From positions 80,619 to 144,618 of the forward strand of contig MCFG01000147.1 of assembly GCA_002104895.1 (NCBI GenBank): a DNA stretch of 64,000 nucleotides, given 5' to 3'. Shown here one piece after another: positions 1 to 21,731 of this stretch. The DNA comes from Anaeromyces robustus. Its lineage: Eukaryota > Neocallimastigomycota > Neocallimastigomycetes > Neocallimastigales > Neocallimastigaceae. A model generated the notes under the pieces. That model was given only the letters and a program-made list of their open reading frames with translations. It was not told the DNA's origin and searched no databases. The translations under genes were made by a program, and so were the position numbers. Every line of letters begins with the position of its first letter. The first letter of the stretch is position 1.

Positions 1-236
<236 letters not shown>

Positions 237-592
237 AAAAAATATTAATTATTTGAATATGATTGAAACAACATTAAATAATAATAAATTGATGTAGATT
301 CATTATATAATTAAAATATAATTAAAATATAATTAAAATATAATTAAAATAGAATTAAATTTATATAATTTAATATATATAATAATAATTAATTAAAGAA
401 TATAATATTAATATTTTTATTAATTGATCAACTTAAAATTACATATACATTAAACGTACAATATTAGATTATATTATAAAATATTTTAATAATATATTAT
501 AGTATCAAATTCAATTTATTTTTCATTAATTATAATTTTTAATAATTTTATATATAAAAATAAAAGATTTTTATTATTATAATAGATTTTTA

Positions 593-611
593 TCATGTGA
601 TATTCACATGA
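593..611. repeat. Short perfect hairpin
   Basis: An 8-base arm TCATGTGA, a 3-base spacer TAT, and its exact reverse complement TCACATGA. Each arm contains a CATGTG/CACATG E-box-like core. It could be a paired binding site or a chance palindrome in low-complexity DNA. Confidence 0.5.
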
Positions 612-710
612 ATGTATCGGAATTATATTTTGACATTTCGGTGTTGTATTTTTTTACATTCTTAAGTTTTTTTCTTATTTCTTATTTATTTAAAAACAAA
701 AAATGGTTAG

Positions 711-763
711 TTAATTATTTGTTATTTATAAAATTATATCATTTTATAAATAACAAAAAATTA
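711..763. repeat. Long inverted repeat (23-bp arms, one mismatch)
   Basis: The left arm at 711-733 begins TTAATTATTTG and the right arm at about 742-763 ends in AATTAA. They are complementary over roughly 22 of 23 positions around a short spacer. The inner 13 bases, GTTATTTATAAAA and TTTTATAAATAAC, are a perfect match. No gene lies nearby; it may be a cruciform or a mobile-element relic. Confidence 0.75.
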
Positions 764-821
764 ACAAATGATTATTAAAGATATTTCTAATTATTTCTTT
801 GTATATTATTCACTTCAACAT

Positions 822-868
<47 letters not shown>

Positions 869-2639
869 TTTGTATTATTAAATGTAAAAAATTAAAATTA
901 AAATATAAAAAAAAAACAATTATTTATTAAATATATAAGCATTATATTTATTATTCATCATCTATTATCATTTATGTATAATTAAATATAAAAAAATATA
1001 TGTATTCTTCATTATTTACTGTTTTATTATAATATTAGATAATCTTGACACCATGTAATAAAAAAAAATTGGTTAATTTTAAAAAGTGATTAAATTAACC
1101 TATATTTAAAAAGGTAAATCATATTAGAGTATAAATATAAAAATTTATATTATCATTGGTATTGGTGACAACATTAATGATTAAATAAGAAAAAGGGAAA
1201 ATATTTAAATTATATACATTAATATTATTATATATTTTAGATATATTAATTCTATTAATTCTTATTCTTTCTTTTTTTATTTTACTACTTTAATACCTAT
1301 ATTTATTCTATTTTCCCAATTTTTTTTAATTATTATTAATTATTATTATGATATTTTTTTTATTAATCCTCTAAATTAAAATTATTTTCAATAAATATAT
1401 ATATATATATAATATTATAATTTTTAATAATAATATAATTAATTTTAAAAATATTTTTTTTTGTTTTATTAAGATTATGAGTAATTAGATATAACTAACC
1501 TTTTATTATTTATTTTATTATTATTAAAAATATTTTAAAATTAATTATGAAATATAAAGGGTTAGTTAAATTAAATAAGATAATAGTAAACATAAAAAGT
1601 GATTATATAAATTTAAGATATTTACATAAATAATGTTAATAAAACATAAATATATTATTTACATGTGATTAATAAAGTTATAAATTTAAATGTTAACATT
1701 TTCAATAAAAAAATAAAGAATTCTTTTTTTTTAAACACAACATATATTGTAGACATTTGTAATGAAAAAAAAATTTTTTTAATAAATGTTTAATAAATAT
1801 TTTTTATTATATAATAATATTAATGATTAAATTATTCTTTTAATATTGTAATATTTTAATTTTTTAAAATTTGGTAATATTGATAATAATATAGATTTAT
1901 TTTTCTAGGTTTATATAAACATATTTTTATTTTCTATTAACTAATTATAATATGTTATTTTATATTTTATATTTTATATCATTTTATTTTAGCTTGAATA
2001 TTTTATACTTTATATATTATTTAAAATATATAACTAATAAAAATTTCATTTTTTCTCTCTATATTATGTAATATTAATAAAATTTTCATATTTATTAAAA
2101 AAAGTTATTATTGACTTATTCAAATAATCAAATACTGAGAATTTATAATCATAAATATATATATATATATATTAAATTGGTTTTATATAAAATATTAAAT
2201 AATTATAAATATATAACAGTTTTAATGAAATACTAATTTTTAAATGTAAATTAAATAATAATAATGAAAAAAAAAAAATATTTAAAATTTGTAGTTATTG
2301 ACTTTACGAAATCATTTAAATATTTAATTTATAATATTTAATAAATTTCGTTATAATAATTATAATAATAATAAGTACTTCTAATAACAAATTAATATTA
2401 AAAATTATTTGTATATGTTTAATAAAAAAAAATAAAAAATAAAGGTATTACAGCTTGTTTTAGGAAAAAATTGAAATTTTAGATAAATTCAGAAAAATAT
2501 AATTTTAAAATTGAAAAAAGTATATGTACTTAGATTTATTAGAAAATTTTATATTCTTGGAATATTCTAAAATATTTTAAATATTGAGTTTAAAAATTGA
2601 AAATTTTAATTATATATATAATTTAATATAAATTTATTA

Positions 2640-2843
2640 TTATTAAAATAAATAATCAATAATCAATAATCAATAATAAATTAAATAAATAATAATAAAT
2701 AATAATAAATAATAATAAATAAATAATAAATAATAAATAAATAAATAATAATAAATAATAATAAATAAATAATAATTAATAAATAAATAATAAATAAATA
2801 ATAAATAAATAATAATAAATAATAAATAATAATAATAATAAAT

Positions 2844-2936
<93 letters not shown>

Positions 2937-3022
2937 AATAAATAAATAAATAATAATAAATAATAATAAATAATAATAAATAATAATAAATAATAATAAA
3001 TAATAATAAATAATAATAAAAT
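2640..3022. repeat. AAT/AAAT compound microsatellite
   Basis: A mosaic of AAT, AAAT and ATAATAA units. It includes a pure AAT stretch at about 2829-2928 and then a higher-order AAATAAT repeat of seven bases up to about 3020. No coding potential. Confidence 0.85.
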
Positions 3023-3539
3023 AAACGTTTTAAAAATTTATCATTTACTATACTAAAACTTTCGATCTATGCTATTCTGATTATTCTGATTTATCAAAAG
3101 ATAAAAGTTTGTTCTATATGTTTTTTTTTTTTTAATAAAACATGATATTATAATGCTTTGAAATATTACCAGAGTTCATATCATTGGAGTAAAAGTAAAG
3201 ATTCCGTGAATTAACATATAAAGGATACAATTATAATCATATTTTTGATATATATTACTTTTTTTTTTTTCATTCATTGTTTTTCTTTTATAAAAAAATC
3301 TTTATATATTTTTATCCAAAATATATTAATGATAAAAAAATTGACATCTACAAATGTTTACTTTCATTTTTATTTTTTTAATAGTTTTGGTTTAAATATA
3401 TTAATAAAGAAAGAAATTAAATAAGCAAAAATACAAAAGGTCATAAAACAAAGGTATACGCATACCTCACATATATATTATTTTAATTATTACACGTGTC
3501 ATAATAAAAATTTTCATATAATTATATTTTATTATCTTC

Positions 3540-3620
3540 TTAATATTATTTATTAAAGGTATATTATTATATATGTGAATAAAATTTTTAATTATTTATA
3601 TCCTTAATAAATAATATTAA
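3540..3620. repeat. Inverted repeat with 17-bp perfect arms
   Basis: The arm at 3540-3556 (TTAATATTATTTATTAA) is exactly complementary to 3604-3620, with a 47-base spacer. Similar ACGTGTCAT motifs lie outside the arms at about 3495 and 3640 in direct orientation. This could be a very short decayed inverted-repeat element, or simply AT-rich palindromy. Confidence 0.5.
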
Positions 3621-5263
3621 TAAGAAAAGCTTTACATAGTACGTGTCATTATCTTTGTTTTTTAGATATAAACAAAAAAAAATTATTTAAAAATTAACGA
3701 AACAAAAAAAAATTTAAAAACCAGAAATTAAAATTAATTTTTTTAATTTATAAAATTATATTATTTCAATTAAAAATTTATTTATTTTATTTATTAATTT
3801 TAAATTTAATGAAAAATTATTTTTTATTTTATAATTTATTATAAATAAAATTTATTATGATTCAAAATTCAGAAACAAAATAAAATATTTCATTTTATTC
3901 CATATTCCATAAATTATTTATACAAAAAAAAAAAAAAAAAAATAAAATAAAAAAAAAGACAAAAAATTTTATAATTATTGAAATTCAAAATGGCTTATTT
4001 AAACTTGCTGAATAATTATTAAGCTTATCAACGTTTGCATATAATGATAATGTATACAATGTTATGCTTTATGATTTTATTTTAAATATTAATATGACAT
4101 CATTTTAAAAAGATATTAAATTTTTTAAATTAAATATATATCAATACTTTAATAATAATCTACTTGAATTTACATATTCATAAAACTAATAGTTTATTTT
4201 TACTATTAAGCTATTAATAAATTATTAATATCTATATTAATAATTGATTAATTTAGTTTTTTTTAAAAAGATAAGAAAATAACTATTATGTATATATATA
4301 TTAGTTTGTCCCACATTAATTATTATTAAGTAAATCAAAAATATTATTTATATAAATTATTTGTATATAAAATCAATAAGTTAATTAAGAAAAATCTAGT
4401 AATATACTACTAATTAATTATATTAAGCATATAGAATATTATATAATTAAAGTAAATCTTATATTTATATTATGTATCGAATAATCTTTAATCATCATAC
4501 AAAATAACATACTGTAATAATTGTTAAATAAAAAATAAAAAAAAAAAAAAAACAGTTAAATTTTAAAATTTAAATATTGTTCCATTTTTTTATATACAAT
4601 TTTTCACAAAAAAAAATGTATAGTTTTATATACATTTTTTTATATATCAATATATTAATTTTTTTTTTTCATTATTTTATCATGATATATTTTTATTAAT
4701 ATAAACTTTTAACTTTAATTATTTGTATTTGGTATTATTAAATTATTTCTATATAATTTATTATATTATTATTATTTTTTTTTTTGATTTTTTATAATAA
4801 TTATTTAAATTTTTCCAGTTTCATATGAATGGAAAATTAAATAATAAATTAGCATTTAATTAACGCTAAAAAAAAATGGAAAAAATTTTTTATTATAAAA
4901 TAATCAAAACTTCTATATCTTATTATTTAATTTTTAATTTTTTATTTTTATTTTTTTTCTCTTTTATTTAAATAGATAATTTTATTAATTTTTACTATTT
5001 AATTATTATAATTATTTTTTAATTTTTATTAGTTTTTTTTTTAATTTTTTTTAATTTTTTTTAATTTTTTTAATTTTTTTAGGTTTATTCCTTTTTTTTT
5101 TAATTTATATTATATTGTTATTTCTTAATTATAATTTTATTATATATCATTTATTAATTCAATTTTTTTATTTATTTTACTTTTATATATTTTTTTTATT
5201 TAAATAATTACAATTTTATTAATTTTTACTATTTAATTATTATTATTATTTTTAATTTTCATT

Positions 5264-5307
<44 letters not shown>

Positions 5308-5824
5308 TTTTAGGTTTATCCTTTTTTTTAAAATTTATATTATATTATAAAAAAAGTATTAATTGTTATTTCTTATTTATTATTTTATTATATATTATTT
5401 CATTTTTTTTTATTTTATTTTACTTTTAATTTTGTTTTAATATATGACTTTAAATTATATGGTAATTTTTAATTATAAATTTTAATAATTTTATTTAAGG
5501 GATAAAATAAAAATTTAACTTTTTTTTTTAAAAAAAAAAAAAAAAGAAAAAATAAACAAAAATTTTAAAATTTAATATCAATAGAAAAAAAAAATTTTTT
5601 GTAAAATTATTATATCATATTTTTCATAATTATAATAATATATTATAATTTTTTATTTTTATTTTTTTTTACTTTTATTCCTCACCTTTTTTTATTTTGT
5701 ATCTATATTAAAAATTATTATTATTACGTCTTTTAAATATATGAAAATAAGAATATTATTATTAGTATAAAAAATCTTTTTTTATAGATACTATTATTTA
5801 AATAGAAATTAAAAATTCAACAAG

Positions 5825-14924
<9,100 letters not shown>

Positions 14925-14984
14925 ACTAGTGTTTAAATAAAAACCGGAAAAAAATAAAAACAAATAAACAAACAAACAAACAAG

Positions 14985-15015
<31 letters not shown>

Positions 15016-15587
15016 GAAAAAGATTTATTTATATAAAAAAAAAATATAAATTTTATTTAAATAAGTATAAATTTTCTACATACGTGACGTGATTACTTAG
15101 TTTTTTTTTTTTTTTTTTATTTTTTTTTTATTAATAAAAAAAAAAAATGCAATGAAAATTATAGTACCAGTACTAATAATAATAAGAATTCTTTATTATT
15201 ATTTTAAAAATTATATATATATATATATATCTAAAAGGATTTATTTATTAAATTTAAAAAAAAAAAGAAAAACAACAACAACAATAACAACAACATATTT
15301 TTACTTATTTATTGATGTATTTTATATCATCTATTTACTAATGTATATTTTATTAAAAATTTTAAAATGAATAATTTTTTTTTATATTACTGTATTTATA
15401 TATGTATATGCTAATAATTTTATTTAAAAATAAAAAAAAAAAAAAAATTCAGTATATTTACCTATATTTATATAAAATTAAAAAATTAAAAAATAAAAAA
15501 ATAAAAATAAACAATTTATAAATTTAAATGAAATTTAAAAGTTGAACATTATTAAATTAAAAAAAAAAAAAGGAAGAGAGTATTATT

Positions 15588-15619
<32 letters not shown>

Positions 15620-15714
15620 TTGTATTTAAAATTAATAATATAAGTAAACAGTATTTAATAGGCTTTAATATTTTTTTACTTTCAAAACAAAAATATATAT
15701 ACATACATATATAT

Positions 15715-15990
15715 ATATAGATGTCAATGGTTGTTGTTACAAAATATATATAATTAAACTATACTTATCCTTAAAATATATATAGAATGTCGATGTTAAA
15801 TCTGTATAGTATAGTAATAGTATAGATAATAATTCATATAAACTCTATGTGATGAATCACAGAGGTTCATTTATGATATGAAGGTCTTTTATGTGTGCTC
15901 TGGCTGCTTTATTATAGTATAATTATATTTTATTAATTATCATTATTTTTATTAATTATTATAATTTTATTAACTGGTAAATACCTCTGG
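15715..15990. other. Mixed-composition island with a hairpin, possible ncRNA
   Basis: Within a very AT-rich spacer this stretch contains AACTCTATGTGATGAATCAC followed by AGAGG, forming a hairpin (CTCT-A-TGTGA, loop TGAA, TCACAGAG at 15843-15864), and then GTGTGCTCTGGCTGC. The hairpin includes GTGATGA, which matches a C/D snoRNA C box, but no D box (CTGA) was found at a suitable distance. No open frame of note. Confidence 0.3.
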
Positions 15991-17671
15991 GTAATTTCAA
16001 TATAGAGGATTATTAAATTGAAAAATTTCAAAAATAATACAAAAATTAAATAATTTTAAATAATTATTTAATATTTAATATATAAGAATATAAATTAATA
16101 TATTATAGAATATATATAATAAATATAATAATAATATATTTAACTATACAATAATAATAAATTATTACTATATTTTTGATTACACTTTAATATATTATAA
16201 TATTAATAATACATGAGTATATTAAAGTTATATATAATAAAATATATTATAAAATATATAAAAATAAAAGAACTATTTAATTTAATATAATAAAGAATAA
16301 ATATTTAATATAATAAAAATTTAAATCTCAATAAGAAAAGATATAAATTTAACATTTAATAATTATTATTAAAAAAATTTATATAAAAAGTATTACGTAT
16401 TTAAATTAAAATATAAAATATGCGGAATATTTTCCACTTTTATCATGCTTTTTTAATATATAATTGTTTGAAATATATTAAAAACAAAAACATGTATTAG
16501 AATAAACAATATTAAAAGTATATATATATATATATATATTAATATTTATATTTATTTAAAATACTAAGCCAATATTTCTATTTATTAATAATTAATTACA
16601 ATATAATTTAAAAACTTATTACAATTAATATATATACAAAAATTAATATTAGTATAAATATTATATCAATATATAATTTATATATCATAAAATAATATCT
16701 ATTAAATGTAGTTGACTATGTATGTTTTTATTTATATTAATAAACTAAAATAAATAAATATATATATATTAGTCAGATATAAATATATTATTTTTATAAA
16801 CTACAATAAATAAATAAATGAATAAATAAATGAATAAATAAATGAATAAATAAATAAAATAATACTGCTATTAAAAAATAAGAAAAAAAAAACTTATTTT
16901 TATTTTTAATTTATAATTTTTTTTCTGTATTTGATATATATAATTTTATTCTTTTTAGGTAAAAAAAGATGCATAATTAATGAAATATAAAAAGAAGAAA
17001 AATTACATTAAAAAAAAAAAAGAAATTAAAAATTATTATTTAAATTGTATATGAATTAAAATTTATTTTTTTGTACTCAAAATTTTTTGAACAAAAATTA
17101 ATTTGTTTTAAAATTTTAGCCAAAAATCCAAAAAAAAAAAAAAAATTTTTTTCACTTGTTTTAATTTTTTGGGCTTCATTAAATTAATTTTTTTTTTTTG
17201 AGTAATTTTATCACATTATTATTAATAATATTATGATATAATATAATATATAATATTGTGTTTTTTATAATATTAAAAAAATAATATATCAAATTTTTTT
17301 TCTATATATTTTTATTTTATTTTTATTCTTTATTTTTTATCTTTTATTTTTTTTTAAATTTTTTTCTTTTATTTTTTCCTATATCAATATTTTTTTCTCA
17401 TTAAATATGTATATATATAATTCACTCCATTATTTTTTTTGTTTTTTAATAAAAAAATAAAAGATAAAAAAAAAAATGTTTTTTTATCCATAAATATTTT
17501 TACTCCAAATAATTAAATTATTTAATTAAAAAAAAAATTTAAGTTTTTTAAGTATTAATTAAAATTTGATCAAAATTAAAATTTGATAAAAAATAAATTA
17601 TTATTATCATGATGATAAATTAAATTTTTAAAAAAAATAAATTAATTATTAAAGAGTTGGATGAATTTATT

Positions 17672-17803
<132 letters not shown>

Positions 17804-18534
17804 TATAATAATAATATTATTATTATTTAAGTTAAAAATTTGAATAATAGTTTTATTATTTAAATTTTTTAATCATAATATATTTTAAAATTTTTTATAA
17901 TTAAATATTTTTCAAAATTTTATGTTATTATTTCAACTAAATAATTATATATTATTATATTATTATAATATTATATTATTATATTATTATATTATTATAT
18001 TATTCATGTTCTAAAAAAAAAATAAAAATAAAAATAAAAATAAAAATAAAAATATAAAACTGTTAAATAATTTTTTTTTTCAATTTAATAAGTTTAAATA
18101 AATCTATATTAGTACAATTTTATGGAATTCAAAAAAAAAAAAAAAATTATTATTATTATTAATTAATTTAAGTTAAAAAAACAAAAAAAAACAAAAAAAA
18201 AAAACAAAATAAAGTTAAAACAATGAACGGAACAAAATAAAATAAAACAAAAAAAATTATTTGTCTAGAATTCTTTTTTTTATTGATTTATAAAATTAAA
18301 TTTTGAAATAAATTAATAATTATATTAAATATTATTTATTAAAATGAAAAAAAAAATATATATATATTTATATTATATATTATAATATAATAATTTTATT
18401 TATTATTGACTATTTACCATTTATTAATGATAATAATAATAATTATAATAATAAACATTATTATATTAAAATAGATCAAATATTTATTGTTTTGTTTTTT
18501 TTTTGTTTATTATTTATTTTTAAAAGTTCAATAA

Positions 18535-18574
<40 letters not shown>

Positions 18575-19033
18575 AATAAACAATATTTAATAATAATAAT
18601 AATAATGAATAATAATGAATAATGAATAATAATAAATAATAATTGATAATAATATTAATAATAGTTACTAATAATAAATAATAATAGTTAATAATAATTA
18701 ATAATAATAAATAATAAATAATGAATAATAATAAAAGTTATTTATAATAAATTGTAGTAATAATGAATAATAGTTAATAATAGTTAATAATTAATATTAT
18801 TGTTTTATAATGGTTTATTGTACTTTTTTCTTTATGATTTCTAATAATATTAATAAATTAATTATTAATATTAGTTTGAGAATTTCAGTAATTTTTTATT
18901 TTTTTTTTTTTACAAAGTACTCAGTAAAATTTTTATTTATTAAAACTTTATTTATTTAATAATTTTAATAATATTTTTTTATTATTAATAATTATTATAG
19001 TTATATGAACAAAATATTTAAAAAATACTTTCA

Positions 19034-19278
19034 AATAAAATAAAATAAAATAAAATAAAATAAAATAAAATAAAATAAAATAAAATAAAATAAAATAAAA
19101 TAAAATAAAATAAAATAAAATAAAATAAAATAAAATAAAATAAAAATAAAATAAAATAAAATAAAATAAAATAAAATAAAATAAAATAAAATAAAATAAA
19201 ATAAAATAAAATAAAATAAAATAAAATAAAATAAAATAAAATAAAATAAAATAAAATAAAATAAAATAAAATAAAATA
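19034..19278. repeat. AAAAT pentanucleotide tandem repeat
   Basis: About 48 copies of the 5-bp unit with a single one-base slippage at about 19141, ending in ATAAT variants. It ends about 525 bases upstream of the NRPS start codon. Tyr/Phe/Ile/Leu-rich translations from it are artefacts. Confidence 0.9.
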
Positions 19279-19803
19279 TAATATAATATAATGAATAATA
19301 AAATAAAATTTATTTTGTAATTAAGATTTTCGGTCAAAAAAACTTTTAAAATTTGAACACAAAAATGTAGTAATGAATTAATTAATTAAATTATTTTTTT
19401 TTTAAAAAAAAATAAATATGAAAATTAATATAATTAATATAATTAATAAATATAAAATAAATATAAAAATAAATATAAAAATAAATATAAAATTTAAACT
19501 TTTCATATTGAATTATTTATTATTTAAATTTTTTTTTATATTTTTTGAATTTTAATATTTTTTTGTACTTTTTAAACATTTTGTATCAATTTTTTTTTTT
19601 AGTATTTTACTTAAATATGAATGAATTTAAAAAAGGAAAAACAAAAAAAATGACTTTGCATAATATATAAATTATAAATACAAATATTAATATATATTAT
19701 AAATATAAATATTAATATATAAATATATATATTTTATATATTTTATATACTAATTTATATATCATTTTCACCCATCTTTATAAACAAAAACAAAAATAAA
19801 AAA

Positions 19804-20392
19804 ATGTCATTAACAGACAATTCTTTTAATCGTTGTTATCCTGTAACCGGATTACAAGAAACTATTTATTATAGTTATTTAAAGGATAATGATAAAAATA
19901 ATTATAATATTTATAGAAAATTTCAATTAAAAGATAATTTAGATATTAATAGATTAAAAAATGGAATTTTTAAATTATTTCAAAATCATGAAAATTTAAA
20001 AACTAGATTTTATTCTGTTGTTATGGAGAATAATGAAACCAAAATTTTTGGTGATATAGATAATGAATGCCAATTGAAAATCGAAGATTTTTCTAATGAT
20101 AATGATAATGATAATGGTAGTGATCATAATAATGATAATGATAATGATAATATTATTCATCATTTTCTTAGAAATTTTGATTTATCAAAGGCACCACTTA
20201 TTAGAGTAGGTTTTATTTCTAATAAATATTTACTTTTAAATATTCATCGTATTATTGCCGATGAAGAATCCGTTAATCATTTAATTCATGAATTATCACT
20301 TTATTATAGTGATGAATTAATCCTTAATCTTGATCCAAAAAAACAATTTAAAGAATATATGTTATTAAAAGAAGATAAAGATAAAATCTTTT

Positions 20393-20436
<44 letters not shown>

Positions 20437-20982
20437 AAATTTAATACATTAAAATCATTATTTGATGGTGAATATAATGTATTAAATCTTCCAAAAATTA
20501 AATGTAAAGATAATAATAAAGATATTAAGGTTAAAGAATGTTATAAAATTATTGATGGTAATGATTATGAAATTATTAATCGTTTTATTAAATCTAATCA
20601 TTTAAATGAAGAATTTTATTTTATTTGTATTTATGGTTATATTATGTCTAAATATTCTGGTCAAGAAAATATTTATACTTCATTGATTAATCATCAAAGA
20701 AATGAAAATACTAAAGGTATTTTTGGTCCTATTTCTAAAATTCAACCAGTTTTATTAAAATATCAAAATAATAATAATAATAAAATGATGAATATTTATC
20801 ATGAAATAAAAAATATTATGTTAAATTTCAAAGATCAAGAAATTTCTTTCTTTGATTTGAAAAAAAATAATAATCATTTAAATTTAAATTTAAATTTAAT
20901 GGAATTAAATAATTGTTTTATTTTTAATTCTGATCAAACTAATGTTAAAAGTTTTGTTGAAAAAATTTATTTAATAATTTAA
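19804..20982 (+). CDS. NRPS segment 1: N-terminal condensation-like domain (degenerate)
   Basis: 392 codons from ATG 19804 to a stop that is reached only through a frameshift. The start is supported by a preceding A-rich leader and by lying just before the first condensation core (YPVTGLQETIYYSY). The segment resembles the three internal C domains: the FDLSKAPLIRVGF stretch is conserved, but the catalytic HHxxxDG reads HRIIADE at about 20244-20264, so the second, catalytic His is Arg and the Gly is Glu. Two poly-Asn/Asp-Asn insertions (near 20095-20155 and 20396-20435) come from AAT/GAT slippage. Homology continues past 20960 in the next frame, where the last four codons before the stop lose similarity. 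Likely non-catalytic. Confidence 0.75.
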
Positions 20983-21731
20983 AAAATACTTTTTCTTCTT
21001 CTTTTTCTTATGATCATGATTATGATTATGATTATAGTCATGATTATTTATTATTTTTAAATAAATTATTTAAATTAAATTTTGATTTTATTTTTAAAGT
21101 TGATAATTTTAATAATAAGTATTATAAAATAGCTATGGTTTATAATAGCTGTTTTTATGAAGAATGTTTAATGAATAATATTTTAAATAGTTTTATCAAT
21201 GTTGCAAAAAATGGTAATAATAATTTTAATTTACCTATTCGTAATATTGATTATTTATCCGAGGAAGAAATGAAAAAAATTTTAACCTTTTCGAATCCAA
21301 AAAGAATTAAAAAAATAGAAGAAAAAATTTATCATTTAGAATTTGATAAACAAACCAAAAAATATCCAAATAATTATGCTCTTATTTTTAATGATGAAAA
21401 ATTTACTTATGAACAATTGGATAAAATGAGTAATTCCTTAGCTCATTATTTAAGAAGTATTGGAATTCAAAGAAATGATATTATTCCTTTAATTTGTAAT
21501 AGATCCTATTATTATGTTGTTGCTGTAATTGGTGTTTTGAAATCAGGAGCTGCTTATGCTCCAATAGATCCAGATTATCCTGAAGAACGTATTCAATATA
21601 TGATTAATGAAGTTAAGCCTAAAGTTATCTTATCTTATTTAGTTAATGAAAGTAATAATAACAATAATAATAATAATAAAAAGGAATTTAGTAAAACTCC
21701 AATTTTATCCATTAATTTTAGAATTATTTGA
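20961..21731 (+). CDS. NRPS segment 2: end of C1 and start of adenylation domain A1
   Basis: This frame is open from just after the A6 run at 20960-20965 and continues the C1 C-terminal half. It then enters A1: the YHLEF and MSNSLAHYLRS motifs at about 21330-21460, and SGAAYAPIDPDYPEERI at about 21547-21597, match the same places in modules 2-4. A poly-Asn run lies at about 21651-21678. Similarity ends near 21717 because of a one-base shift, after which the frame stops at 21731. As annotated here it is not an independent protein: it lacks the ATP-binding loop, which lies in the following segment. Confidence 0.7.
   Translation, partial: KNLFNNLKNTFSSSFSYDHDYDYDYSHDYLLFLNKLFKLNFDFIFKVDNFNNKYYKIAMVYNSCFYEECLMNNILNSFINVAKNGNNNFNLPIRNIDYLSEEEMKKILTFSNPKRIKKIEEKIYHLEFDKQTKKYPNNYALIFNDEKFTYEQLDKMSNSLAHYLRSIGIQRNDIIPLICNRSYYYVVAVIGVLKSGAAYAPIDPDYPEERIQYMINEVKPKVILSYLVNESNNNNNNNNKKEFSKTPILSINFRII

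Larger units (their letters stand above)
237..5824. other. AT-rich spacer without recognised genes
   Basis: About 5.6 kb of very AT-rich DNA with frequent stops in every frame. It holds homopolymer runs (for example T runs near 5264-5302), ATTT and AAT microsatellites (about 825-870 and 2640-3022), several short inverted repeats (593-611, 711-763, 3540-3620), and nothing that reads as an exon. A slightly less AT-rich patch at about 3030-3230 has no open frame of note. The last few hundred bases must contain the promoter and 5' leader of the gene starting at 5825, but no specific element can be supported beyond generic TATA-like runs. Confidence 0.7.

Noticed and set aside
18948-19337. Minus-strand open frame with a repeating Phe/Tyr/Leu/Ile pattern
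   Set aside because: It is generated by the AAAAT pentanucleotide tract; no non-repeat domain is present.
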